Source: Schistocephalus solidus (lineage: Eukaryota > Platyhelminthes > Cestoda > Diphyllobothriidea > Diphyllobothriidae). From it: a DNA stretch of 64,000 nt. Both the position numbers and the translations under genes were made by a program. The notes under the pieces are model-generated. The model made no database searches. It was given only the letters and a program-made list of their open reading frames with translations, and was not told the origin of the DNA. This document shows, piece after piece, positions 48,580 to 58,769 of the stretch. Positions within the stretch are counted from its first letter, which is position 1, and each line of letters opens with the position of its first letter. Location of the stretch: contig WEDG01004937.1 in assembly GCA_017591395.1 (NCBI GenBank), positions 62,001 to 126,000 on the forward strand, written 5' to 3'.

Positions 48580-49411
48580 CTTACCAGGTGGTCGCTTATC
48601 TTGGGGTCTCCTGCGTAATTGCAGACGAAGCCTCATCTTGGAGATGACGAGGCTGTGATTCGTACAACCGTCGGCACCAGGGATCCACTTTGTCACCAGC
48701 ACGTCCTGTTGATCTCGCCTCCGGACGAGGACATACTCCAAAAGGTGTCAATATATCGACCGGGGGTGCACCCAGGTCGCGTTTTGCCGCATCGGGAGGC
48801 GGAAGAAGGTGTTGGTCAGAATCAGACGGTGTTCAGCGCAGGTTCGTAGGAGAAGAACGTTGTCATTGAAGCCAGTGAGACCGTGGGGACCAGCACTTTT
48901 CTCCACGTGGCCCTGTCTGTCCCGACGCGGGCGTTAAAGTCAACAAGAAAAATAAACGAATACACCTTCGGCATAGTCGCTAGGAGGGCGCGTAGATCAT
49001 CCGAAAATTTGCTGTTTTTCTCGACGGAGCTCGTCAGTTGGGTTGCGTAGGTGCTAATGATGGTGGTGAACTTGGCTCCCGGAGAGGCAGGCGGAGATTT
49101 ATCAGGCGATCGTTGATGCCCTCTGGCAAAAAGGGTGGACGTCCCACGATGTCCCTCCGGATGGCAAAGCCAAAACCAGCGTCGCGTCACTCTGCTTTAG
49201 ACCGGCCGCGGCAGAAAAAAAGTTTGAAGCCGGTACCCTTCTCTTCCAGCTGACCCTGTTCTGAGAATCGGGTATCGCTGAGAGCAGCAATATCTACCTT
49301 GTAGTGTGCTATTTCCCGAGCGAATACCACCGTCCTTCGTTCCGGTTTGTTGCTCCTGGGATTGCCGAAAATGGATCGAACATTCTAGGCTGCTAGAGTA
49401 AGCAAGCACAT
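48580..49411 (-). pseudogene. Copy A endonuclease domain, broken
   Basis: After the start come NVRSIFGNPRSN and YKVDIAALSDTRFSEQG, where the catalytic Glu of SETRF is Asp. Next is [14 protein letters not shown] (GDFNARVG with Gly lost), then [14 protein letters not shown] after a frame change, LEYVLVRRRDQQDVLVTKW and GADGCTNHSLV, where the conserved Asp of TDH is Asn. Two catalytic positions are therefore changed, besides the stops. In working relatives it nicks chromosomal DNA. Confidence 0.8.
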
Positions 49412-49743
49412 GCGAGCAGTCCAAGGGTATCCCGGAAGGTAAGGTGGGGGGGAGGATGGGGAGATGAGTTGTTGTTGATATTGTTTAGTTTTTCAACCGC
49501 ATGTATTTGCAATCTGCTATTCACGGTCTGCTGCAGCTGTCGTGAGACCCAGCGATTGTAAAGGGCACATTTCTAGCCCCCTCTCCTGCGAGGTGGTAAG
49601 CAGTGCTGTTCCTAAATAGGGCTGCTTAGTCATCCCAAGCGGCTACCGAACTCCACTATGGGTCACGATTTGGGTACGTGAGAGGACGAAAATTTCACCT
49701 GGGCCGCCTGCGTGATTGCATGTCACCCTTGCCGAATGAATTA

Positions 49744-49945
49744 TTCGACCGTGGAAGACGATGGAAGGGTGAGGGGAGAGGGGGATAAGAAAGATTAAAA
49801 GAGTGGAAGGGTAAGGGAGGGGAAAGAGAGGATAGAGGAGGATGGAGGAGGAGAGAGGTAGGAGGGCAGAGAGGAGTGGGTTGGTAAGAGAGGAAAGGGG
49901 AATGGCAGGAAGGACGAGAGAGGGGAAGAGCAGGGGGAAGGGAGC
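49744..49945. repeat. Purine-rich low-complexity tract
   Basis: About 200 bases of almost pure A/G on the plus strand (GGAGAGGGGGATAAGAAAG and similar), pyrimidine on the minus strand. It lies upstream of copy A's start codon, so it may be part of that element's 5' UTR. Translation across it gives a Leu/Pro/Ser-rich artefact. Confidence 0.75.
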
Positions 49946-50186
49946 AGACGTACCTGATTTAGACACGCACAACACCGGAGACCTTCACCTGGTTTAGCCC
50001 GACGGTAGTGGCGATTACCAGGAGTGGGGCCGCTGGGAAGAACCTAGCTTCGAGGGGGCGCAGATGAGAGTTGGGTACCAGCAAGAGGCGGCCACAGGAC
50101 CATTCATCACATATAAGAGACAGATGGAGCGACCAAATACTACCTGTATGATGCTGCCCCAAACTATTACCCCACACATCCCACAC

Positions 50187-52415
50187 ACACGACAGTTCGA
50201 CCGTCGATTACGACGAGGTCCACCATATGCTCCACGGCAAGGTGGTGCACGGACGGTGACTTGCGCGTGATTTAGTTTAAAGTGATAGTAGACTTGCTCG
50301 GCATCTACCGCACTCTCTCCTCCTCCCACACCTGAGCCCGCTGTCATGACAGAGTCAAGAAGACCGGAAATGGGAGAGGGCGACGGTGGCTGGCGCAACC
50401 GGAGCATCCCCTGGGTGTACCACTACACCTACCTAGGATCCCACGAAGTGGGTGTGCCATACAGGCCACATTAAGAAGGAGCCATTGCAGCCTGACTCTA
50501 CGTCCGCCAGTCAACCAATACACACAAAAACACACATTGGGCTGACCATGCGGTCCGAGTGTTCCTGTCAGTTGGCAACATTGCAAGCCACGGCATTTAG
50601 TGCACCGTGATAGTGTAAAGCGCGTCAGATTGTTTATAAGGAGGAAATGCGCTAAGCTGTCGACCTCACTCACTCCACCACCCCTCAATCAGACCACCCT
50701 CCGAGCCAGTGAGTTGTCTGATTTGATTGGGCGCATTGGCTGACGGTTCGGTGTACCCTTCTTCGCGCGCCACAACACGACCTGGTCCCCATAAATCACA
50801 CACCAGGATTCATTAAATCAGGGGATATGAGGAGCCATCGCCGTCTGACTCCCAGTTCACTGATCAGCCACTCGAAACACACAGCACATATACTGGGCCG
50901 ACGGCGTGGTCTGGTGTAAGCGTCAGATTGGCAGCCTTCCAAGCCATGGTTTCTATGAAACCGTGATATGCTCGGTATGTGATGATGGTGAGAGTGTTCT
51001 CTATGTGTTGGTGTAGGTATTGTGCACTGATGTGGCTTAGCCTTCGCTGGTTTAACGAAAGTTGTCGTGGAGGCGCATGTGTCCTAATAGACCAATGCAG
51101 TGTGTAAATGTGCGGGAGCAGTGAGGGCAGTGGAGGCGGGCGCGGCGACTGCATGTTGGAGCCCCAGGCACTGGTTCACCATCCCCGTGCGATAGATTCG
51201 CAGGTGACCGATCAGGCCGATGCGTAAGTTGAAGCTGCGGGCTCAGTGTGGGCAGGAGAAATCGGGAGAGGCTTGACGGGTGTCATTTATGGTAGTGTGG
51301 GTGGCAGTGGTGGGAAGGAATGGCACGAGCGGAAGGTGTTCATGGGGTTTTGGTGTTGTCGACATTGCTGTGAATTCCGCTGTCGTGGATGCGCATGTGA
51401 GCGAATAGGCCCATGCGATGAGTGAATGCGCGATGACAGTGAGGGCAGTGGAGGCGGTGATCTCTGCTGTGTGTTGGTGCTCCAGACACTGGTTCACCAG
51501 TCTCTGTACGATGGATTCGTAAGTGATCGTCCAGGCCGATTCGTGAGGTCAATTTGCAGTCGCATTGAGGACAGTTTAGGAGAGAGTCCCATCTCTGATG
51601 GTGGTGGTTGTGGTGGAGGGCGGCGGTGGTGGTGGTTTTAGTGGTGGGGGTAACAGGTGATGAGTGTAGGGATGTGGTCTTTATGATGGTTGGAGTAATG
51701 AAATTGTTGCCAGGAGTGAGGGTGGGGGAGTCCGAAGGAAAGCTGGCAAAATTTTACGCAGAATTTGGAATTGTCCGATTGCTGATGCATAGCGTCCGAT
51801 GATTTCCAACCAGGCATATTCGCGCGCTGAAGATGCGTTGGCAAAGCGGGCATGTTGGAAGGGCCTGGGAATTGGCGGTGCTGGTCCGGAGTGCTGGTGA
51901 CTTTCGCGCCGCTCTTTTGGCTTGGCGATAGCGATCCGGTTGGCCTCTAATATTTCTGTACCATTCTACACGGATCTTCCCCATGGCGGTCTATCATGGG
52001 CGAGGTCCTCCCAGGTCGTCGGGTTGATTTGCAGTTGCTTCAGCGATTTCTTCAAAGTGTCCTTGTAGCATCAATTTTGACCTCCCTGTCGGCGAGCATT
52101 AGTAGCGACATCTCCGAAGAATTGTCGTTTGTGTAGTCACTCGTCGCCCATTCTCACCAGATGTTCACTCCATCGCAGTTGCACTTGCCTCAGCATGGCG
52201 TGAATGCTGAGGATTCCGGTCCACTCCAAGACTTCCGTGTCCGGGATCGTGTGTTACCATATCCGCTTCAGTAATCTGCGGAGGCAACTGAGTTGGACGT
52301 GATTCAGCTTCCTGGCTTGGTTTGAGTAGACTGTCCAGGTCTCCGCTCCGTAAAGGAGTTCCATCAAGACGACGGCCTTGTGCATCTTCAGTTAGGTGTT
52401 TAGGTGAATACCGTG
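50187..52415 (-). mobile_element. RT-zinc-finger element, copy C (5' truncated in the RT thumb)
   Basis: Starts on the minus strand near 52415 in the RT C-terminal part ([20 protein letters not shown]), then LEWTGILSIHAMLRQVQLRW and FFGDVATNARRQGGQN. The linker, zinc fingers (about 51150-51930) and the full 3' UTR follow down to the terminus at 50187. The coding part has stops and frameshifts. It shares its body with copy B in opposite orientation. Confidence 0.85.
51150..51930 (-). pseudogene. Copy C zinc-finger array
   Basis: The best preserved fingers in the window: CPQCDCKLTSRIGLDDHLRI and CPHCHRAFTHRMGLFAHMRI, each with intact C-x2-C-x12-H-x3-H. They are separated by HRTETGEPVSGAPTHSRDHR. 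Remnants of an earlier single finger (ARICLVGNHRTLC) and of a second pair downstream are readable in other frames. Confidence 0.75.
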
Positions 52416-52957
52416 AATACTCCTTCTTCTGCGAACGTGTGCGGAACACCATCTCCTGCTGACCAACACCTTTTTCTGCCTTCCGACGCGGGAGAAGGCC
52501 ACGCGGGTGCACTCTCGGCGGCGGCGGTGGCAGCTGCTGGACTATGTTCTCGTCCGGAGTCGAGATCAACAGGACATGCTGGTAACCAAGGCGATCCACG
52601 ATGCCAATGGTTGGACGGATCACCGCCTCGTCATCTCCCAGATGAGGCTCCGACTTAACCCCCGACGAAGGGCCCCAAGGTTAGCGACCTCCAGGTTCGT
52701 TAAATAGTCTTTTGTTAAATTTGCCTGCTCACTATTTTGATGTCAGAAACCAAATAACCCAGAAACTGGAGAACCTGCATGCTCCACGTAATAACGCCAC
52801 CGTGGAAACACAATGGTGCCAACTGCGAAATGTCATCCAGTCCACCACCCACTAAGTCCTCGGACGCGCACGCCGCCAAAACCAGGACTGGTTTGACGAC
52901 AATGACGGCGACATCAGCAACTTACTCGCAGAGAAGAATGGACTACACAAAGCCTAC

Positions 52958-54660
52958 ATGGACATTTGGACTGACGCCACCAAAGCAGCCTTCTTCAGAT
53001 GCCGCCGCCTTGGCCGGCAACGGCTGCGGGAAATGCAGGACGCCTGGATGATCCGCAAGGCTGAGGAAATCCAGGGGTATGTGGACCTCAATGAAAGGAA
53101 AAACTTTTTCAAAGCCATCAAGGCCATCTACGGCCCCTGTATCAAGGGGAAAGCATCGCTGCTCAGCTCTGACGGCAAAACACTGCTGACAGAGAAATCG
53201 CAAATTCTTAAGCACTGGGCCGAGCACTTCAGAAGTGCCCTTAATTTCTCATCAGCCATCTCCGATGCTGCCATTGACCGACTCCCTCAAGTGGACACGA
53301 ACAATGACCTGGATCTCCCAACTTCCCTACCAGAAACCATCTGGGCCGTACAGCAGATTTCCATCGGTAAAGCACCGAGATCCAACGCAATCCCACCCGA
53401 AGTCTATAAGCACGGCTGACACCGTCTATTGACGGAACTCACAACATTCTTCATGGAGATTTGGCGCCAAGGACAAGTTCCACAGGATTTCAAAGACACG
53501 AAAGGGGAACCGGCAACTCTGTGATAATCACAGAGGCATCTCGTTGCTCAACATCGCCGGGAAGATCTTCGCCCGTATCCTTCTCAATCGTCTTAACGGT
53601 CACCTAGAGCAAGGATTGCTCCCGGAAAGCTAATGTGGCTTCCCCCGACACCGCGGAACAACCGACATGACCTTCGCCACCCGCCAGCTACAAGAGAAGT
53701 GCCAGGAGATGCAAACTCATCTAAACACTACCTTCGTGGATCTGACGAAAGCCTTTGATACGGTGAATCGCGACGGACTGTGGAAAGTAATGCAGAAATT
53801 CGGCAGTCATGAGCGGTTCACGCACATGGTGCGTCAGCTTCTTAACAGGATGACGGCACGCGTCACTGACAATGGGACGGTATCCGAAGCATTCGCAGTG
53901 ACTAACGGAGTGAAGCAGGGCTGCATATTGACCCCCACTCTGTTCATTCTCATTTTCGCTGCTATGCTGATGGACGCCTACCATAATGAGTAGCCTGGGA
54001 TCCGCATCGCCTAAAGAACTGACGGGCACCTTCTCAACAGTCGGTGTATGCAGGCTTCAACGCGCGTGTCTACGACTACAGTCCATAACTTGATCTTCGC
54101 GGACGACAGCGCCCTTAACACCGTGGCGAAGGAGGACATTCAAAGGAGTATGTACCTCTTCGCCGCAGGCTGCGTCAATTTTGGATTAACAATCAGTACA
54201 GCCAAAACGGTTTTCATTCACCAGCCGCCACCCCGAATCAATGTCAACTGTGCTTAACTCAAAACTGTGGAAACCTTTGCTTATCTTGGAAGCACGCTGT
54301 CACGCAACACGAGAATCAATTGTGAGGTTGCCCAACTGATCTCCAAAGCCAGTCAGGCCTTCGGCTGGCTCCAGGCATCCATGTGGAATCGCCACGGTAT
54401 TCACCTTAACACCTAACTGAAGATGTACAAGGCCGTTGTCTTGACGACACTCCTTTACGGAGCGGAGACCTGGACCGTCTACTCGAACCAAGCCAGGAAG
54501 CTGAATCACTTCCATCTCAGCTGCCTCCGCAGAATACTGAAGCTGAGATGGTAAGACAGGATCCCGAACACGGAAGTCTTGGAGCAGACCGGAGTTCTCA
54601 GCATTCACGCCATACTGAGGCAAGTGCAACTGCGATGGAGTTGACATCTGGTGAGAATGG
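52958..54660 (+). pseudogene. Copy B linker and reverse transcriptase, broken
   Basis: The linker/N-terminal RT frame is 52958-53419. Next come CDNHRGISLLNIAGKIFARI after a frameshift, FVDLTKAFDTVNRDGLWK (motif A intact), GVKQGCILTPTLFILIF (motif B region), FADDSALN at 54096-54119 (catalytic Asp pair intact) and [20 protein letters not shown]. Stops follow DAYHNE, INVNCA and HLNT. The palm active site is better preserved than in copy A. Confidence 0.87.
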
Positions 54661-54859
54661 ACGACGAGCGACTGCCCAAACGACTATTTTTCGGTGATGT
54701 CGCTACTGGTGCTCGCCGACAGGGAGGTCAAAAACGACGCTACAAGGGCACTTTGAAGAAATCTCTGAAGCAACTTCAAATGAACCCGGTGAGATGGGAG
54801 GACATTGCACAGGATAGTCCGGCAAGAAGAAGATCCGTGAAGACTGTTTCAGCAATCTA

Positions 54860-55420
54860 TGAGGCCAACCGGATCGCCACCACCAAGACCAAAAGAGCGG
54901 CACGAAAGTCACCAGCGCCCCGGAACAACACTGTCGATGCCCAGGCCCTTCCCACATGCCCGCGCTGTCAATGCATCTCCGCGCGCGAATTGGCCTGGTT
55001 GGACATCTTCGGACGCAATGCACCAACAATCTGACAATTCCTACTTCTGCGTGAAATTCTGCCAACCCTACTTCGGACTCCCCCACCCTCACTCCTGGCA
55101 TCAATTCCATTACTCCCACCATCATAGAGACCACATCCCAAAATCATCGCCTGTTACCCCCACCACCACAGACTTCACTACCTCCAACACCACCGTCAGC
55201 GATGGGGACTCTCTCCTAAACTGTTCTTAGTGTGACCGCACATTCACCTCACGCATTGTCCTGGTCGGTCACTTGCGAATCCATCGTACAGAGACTGGTG
55301 AACCAGTGCCTGGAGCACCAACACACAGCATCAATCGCCGCCTCCACTGCCCTCACGCATTCACTCATCGCATGAGCTTATTCGGTCACATGCGCATCCA
55401 TGACAACCTGACTTAAACCC
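54860..55420 (+). pseudogene. Copy B zinc-finger region, collapsed array
   Basis: After TKTKRAARKSPAPR comes CPRCQCISAREL (finger broken by frameshift). Then C-S-stop-CDRTFTSRIVLVGHLRI retains the finger spacing but has a stop between its cysteines. The next finger has lost its second Cys (HCPHAFTHRMSLFGHMRI). FGHMRIHDN then joins straight to the C-terminal NLT tail, whereas copies A, C and E have at least one more finger pair in between. About 100 residues appear deleted between similar finger-coding repeats. Confidence 0.65.
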
Positions 55421-55429
55421 CCGGATGCT

Positions 55430-56290
55430 AATCTACATCAGGGCACACTTCCCACACTAATACATAGACAACACCCTCACCATCTCCACGTACCAGAGAA
55501 TATCACAGTTTCATAGAAACCGTGGCTTGGAAGGCTGCCAATCTGACGCCTAAACCAGACCACGCCGTGGGCCCATTGTATGTGCTGTGTGTTTCGAGTG
55601 GCTGATCAGTGAACTGGGAGTCAGGCGGCGATAACTCCTCCATATCCCATGATTTAGTGAATCCTGGTGTGTGCGTTATTGGGACCAGGTCATGTTTTGG
55701 CGCGCGAAGACGTGTAAACCGAACCGTCAGCCAATGTACCCACTCACACATCAGGCAACTCACTGGCTCGGACAGTGGTCTGATTGTGGGGGTGGGGGAG
55801 AGAGTGAGTTCGAGAGCTCAGCGTATTTTCCTCACTATAAACAATCTGACGCGCTTTAAACTATCACGGTGCGCTAAATGCCGTGGCTTGCAATGTTGCC
55901 AACTGACGGGAACACTCGGACCGCATGGTCAGCCCAATGTGTTTTTGTGTGTAGTGGTTGACTGGCGGACGTAGAGTCAGGCTGCAATGGCTCCTTCTTA
56001 ATGTGGCCTGTATGGCACAGCCACTTCGTAGGATCCGAGGCATGTGGGGTGGTACGCCCAGTGGCGGCTCCGGCCGCGCCATCCACCTTCTCCCTCTCCC
56101 ATCTCCCGTCTTCTTGACTCTGTCATGACACCAGGCTCAGGTGTGGGAGGAGGAGAGAGAGCGATAGATGCAGCGCAACTCTACTATCACTCTAAATTAA
56201 ATCACGTGCAAGTCACCGCACCTGCACCACCCTTGCGTGGAGCATGCGGTGGACCTCGTCGTAATCGACGGTCGAAGTGTCGAGTAGCGG
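55430..56290 (+). other. Copy B 3' UTR
   Basis: Matches the 3' UTR of copy C in inverted orientation: GTGGCTTGGAAGGCTGCC, GATTTAGTGAATCCTGG, GTCATGACACCAGGCTCAGG and GTCGTAATCGACGGTCGAAG at the end. It is one arm of the inverted repeat described in the findings. Confidence 0.75.
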
Positions 56291-56295
56291 CCAAG

Positions 56296-57600
56296 TCGCA
56301 ACATCAACTACCGAATCGAAGGAGTATTTTAAACGTATGGCGTCTAAAATCATTTTCGGGGGTAGACAAGGCCGCCCTCTACGGTTTTTCTTCGCGGACA
56401 TATGTGCCCTAGATACTAAAATGGAGGAGGACATGCAAAGGAGTGTGGATGTCTGACTCAACTTCGGTTTGGTCATCGGAACGGGGAAGACCACTTCAAG
56501 AAACATCAAGATCGACGAGGAAATTGCAAGTCGGATCCCCAAATCCAGCTAGCACTTCGGCCGGCTAAAACACTCTGTCTGGAACCGCCAAAACATTCTA
56601 CTCAACGAAAAGCTGAGGAGGTACAGAACTGTTGTCCTAATAACGCTCTTTAAGGGGGGGGGGGAGGGAAAGACATAGAGGACTGCTTATGAAAACCCAA
56701 CAGCAATATTCAAACATATTCACCTCAGTTGCCTCCGGAGGATACTGAATGTGGAGCGGCAGGAACAGATCCCACATATTTAGATAAAGGAAGGAAACGG
56801 TATCCTCAGTATCTACTCCACGCTGGAGCAGATACAACCACGAGTCTGCGGCCACCTCGGGAGAACGGATGACGAGCGCTCGTCGAAGCGGCTGTTCTAC
56901 GGCAATCACCAAAAACTGCTCTCAGGCCTGGCGAATAGGAACTTTGCCACAAGGATACCATGCAGGCGTCCCTGAAGTAGATGAAACTAAATCTGGGGGA
57001 GCCGGTAGGACGCCTCTGCTGATAGGAAGGTGTGGCGCACTGTCGTTCAGGGTCAAGAAACCATCCTTGAGGCTAACGGAATAGCGCCTGTCAAGACAAG
57101 GAAGGAGACCCACAAAGCATACTGTAAACGGATATCCCGAGTATGGATCGGCATCGCTAGAGAGCTACGGGCCCAATGCAATAGGAACTCGGCCAACCCA
57201 GCTCGCATTTCAAAACCGCCCTCACTACCACCATTATTTCAGAGGTTTCGATCGTCTAGTAAGGCAATATCACGATTGACCCCAGCACCGGATATGTGGG
57301 CTGAATTGCAAACTGTCCAAATTCAAATTGCAACGTTACGTCACGCAGCGGCCTGGTCGTTCAATTGCGAATCCACGGCATTTAGACTGGCGAACAGTTT
57401 AATGAAGCCTATATATGCACCCCTAACACACGCCTTCCCCGCCCACAATTCCCCGGACACCACGTGGGATCCCTCGGTCATACGCGCAGCCTCGGCAACG
57501 AGATGCATTGACATGTCATGGCGATCAGGATACCTCCCACCTCTGTAAAGGAACTTCAGCATATCCAACTCAGGACAGTCGCCTTTCTCCTTAGCATGTG
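56296..57600 (+). mobile_element. RT-zinc-finger element, fragment G (divergent)
   Basis: The plus strand reads FFADICALDTKMEEDMQRSV (RT motif C region with FAD but I in place of the second Asp), KHSVWNRQNILLNEKLRRYR, LSIYSTLEQIQPRVCGHLGR and TDDERSSKRLFYG. Later RVWIGIARELRAQC and NVTSRSGLVVQLRIHG are decayed fingers. Upstream RT and endonuclease are missing; copy B's 3' end directly precedes it. It is clearly more diverged from A-C than they are from each other. Confidence 0.65.
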
Positions 57601-57709
57601 TACTGTACGGCCAGCTAAAAGCGCGAAGTGGCCTTCCGTTCTCCATCGGAGGCTTAAAGACAACCGCATCTTCTGCAATTCCATTCCGACATGACTAAAA
57701 GGACTGGCT

Positions 57710-58120
57710 TTATAGCCCTATCACGCAGTCGTATCGTTGGACGTTATCGCACACTTTGTTTCTATTCCCAAAGAACTGGTAGCGAACCTCTGACTGAGGG
57801 CTGAAGCGAGAACCAATCCCATGACTGAGGCATCCCAACGGGTTCTCCACGCCTTGACCTGAACAAGGCTTGATGTCTACCAGATGCTTCAAGTAATACT
57901 TGACCACACGTTCGTCGTCAAAATAATTTGTACAAGGCACCTCAAGAAAGGCGTAAAGTTTATTGACACGGGTAAAAAAATCAAAATGGATATAGATGAA
58001 AGTAGTCAACATCCCCTTGTTGATGTATTTGTGGGAAAATGTGAAAGTGGGTAAATATGAACTGTCGTGCTCGAGAAAGTCATTGTCACTAAGCAGACAC
58101 TTCATTTCAATAGCAACCAC
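57710..58120 (-). CDS. Orphan open frame, 136 residues, function unknown
   Basis: An uninterrupted minus-strand frame with protein-like composition (LYAFLEVPCTNYFDDERVV, then YYLKHLVDIKPCSGQG). I recognise no domain. YFDD resembles an RT active-site box, but no RT block surrounds it. Its position between two RT-zinc-finger fragments makes an unlisted repeat plausible. Confidence 0.25.
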   Translation of the reverse strand: MVAIEMKCLLSDNDFLEHDSSYLPTFTFSHKYINKGMLTTFIYIHFDFFTRVNKLYAFLEVPCTNYFDDERVVKYYLKHLVDIKPCSGQGVENPLGCLSHGIGSRFSPQSEVRYQFFGNRNKVCDNVQRYDCVIGL

Positions 58121-58437
58121 GCCTTCTCACAAGCGCTTCAGTTCGTTGTCATATTATGCAACTAAAAGACCTGCTGTTAATGTTGTTGTTGAAACCTCCG
58201 GTATTCTTCGAATTCTGTCGTTATGATAACGTCATAGAATTGCATTCGGAAAACCGACAGAATGCTGCAGACGCCTTAACATGAGTATCTACTGGCAAAA
58301 TGGCGACTGAACCTCAAGTATCGACATGCAAAGGGCAATGAAGGAATCGGGAATATAGTTGATAAACGGGGCGTGACCATCCTAGGTCGCTCGACAACCA
58401 GTTCACCCTACAGGGTGGGCGAAAAGCCACCAGGGCA

Positions 58438-58760
58438 AACGACAGTTCGACCGTCGTACCAACGAGGTCTACCGTGTGCTCCACAGCATGATGGCACAGG
58501 GATGGTGACTTGCAAGTGAGCTAAGTTTTAAATGATAGCAGGCCTGCGCTTCATCTACGGCACTCTCTTGTTCCTCACGCACCTGTGTCCGGTGTCAAGC
58601 CAGAGTCAGGAGGACCGAAGGCATGATCGGGTGCTGGTGGCTGGCGCGGTGTGAAACTACACCTATACGTACTACCTCCCCACGTGCGGCATTTGTTATG
58701 GGTGCGCATCCCAAATAAAGCCTGTCGTGCCCTGAGTTAGCCCCGGTGCTGGTTTGGCAC
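58438..58760 (-). mobile_element. RT-zinc-finger element, fragment F (3' UTR only)
   Basis: Antisense copy of the family 3' UTR: on the plus strand, ACGACAGTTCGACCGTCG, then GTGCTCCACAGCATGATGG, GATGGTGACTTGC and GTGTCAAGCCAGAGTCAGG. No coding part remains. A severely 5' truncated insertion. Confidence 0.7.
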
Positions 58761-58769
58761 ATCTACTAC

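Larger units (their letters stand above)
44729..49411 (-). mobile_element. RT-zinc-finger non-LTR element, copy A (nearly complete, dead)
   Basis: The longest copy of the family. Reading leftward on the minus strand: an apurinic-type endonuclease (about 49411-48580), a linker, reverse transcriptase (about 48000-46560), C2H2 zinc fingers (46510-45510) and a 3' UTR to 44729. The ATG at 49409-49411 starts MCLLTLAA, then a stop where the conserved Trp before NVRSI should be (TGG to TAG). Many more stops and frameshifts follow. The EN/RT layout fits the RTE/BovB-like grade of non-LTR elements; the exact clade was not tested. The 5' UTR presumably lies in 49412-50186. Confidence 0.85.
52420..56290 (+). 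mobile_element. RT-zinc-finger element, copy B (5' truncated in the endonuclease)
   Basis: The plus strand begins inside the endonuclease ([47 protein letters not shown] with the TDH motif intact) and continues through linker, RT, zinc fingers and 3' UTR to about 56290. Several frames and stops. Its 5' end abuts copy C head to head at about 52418. The 3' end lies within or next to fragment G. Confidence 0.85.

Noticed and set aside
44729..49411. Host zinc-finger transcription factor gene
   Set aside because: The fingers follow RT motifs in the same orientation in several copies and share the element 3' UTR, so they belong to the retroelement.
49643..49975. 110-codon minus-strand frame rich in Leu, Pro and Ser
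   Set aside because: It is the pyrimidine strand of a low-complexity purine tract; no stop codons arise from such composition.
50187..56290. Twin-priming inversion of one insertion
   Set aside because: Both arms carry their own complete 3' UTR and terminus, which a single twin-primed insertion would not produce.
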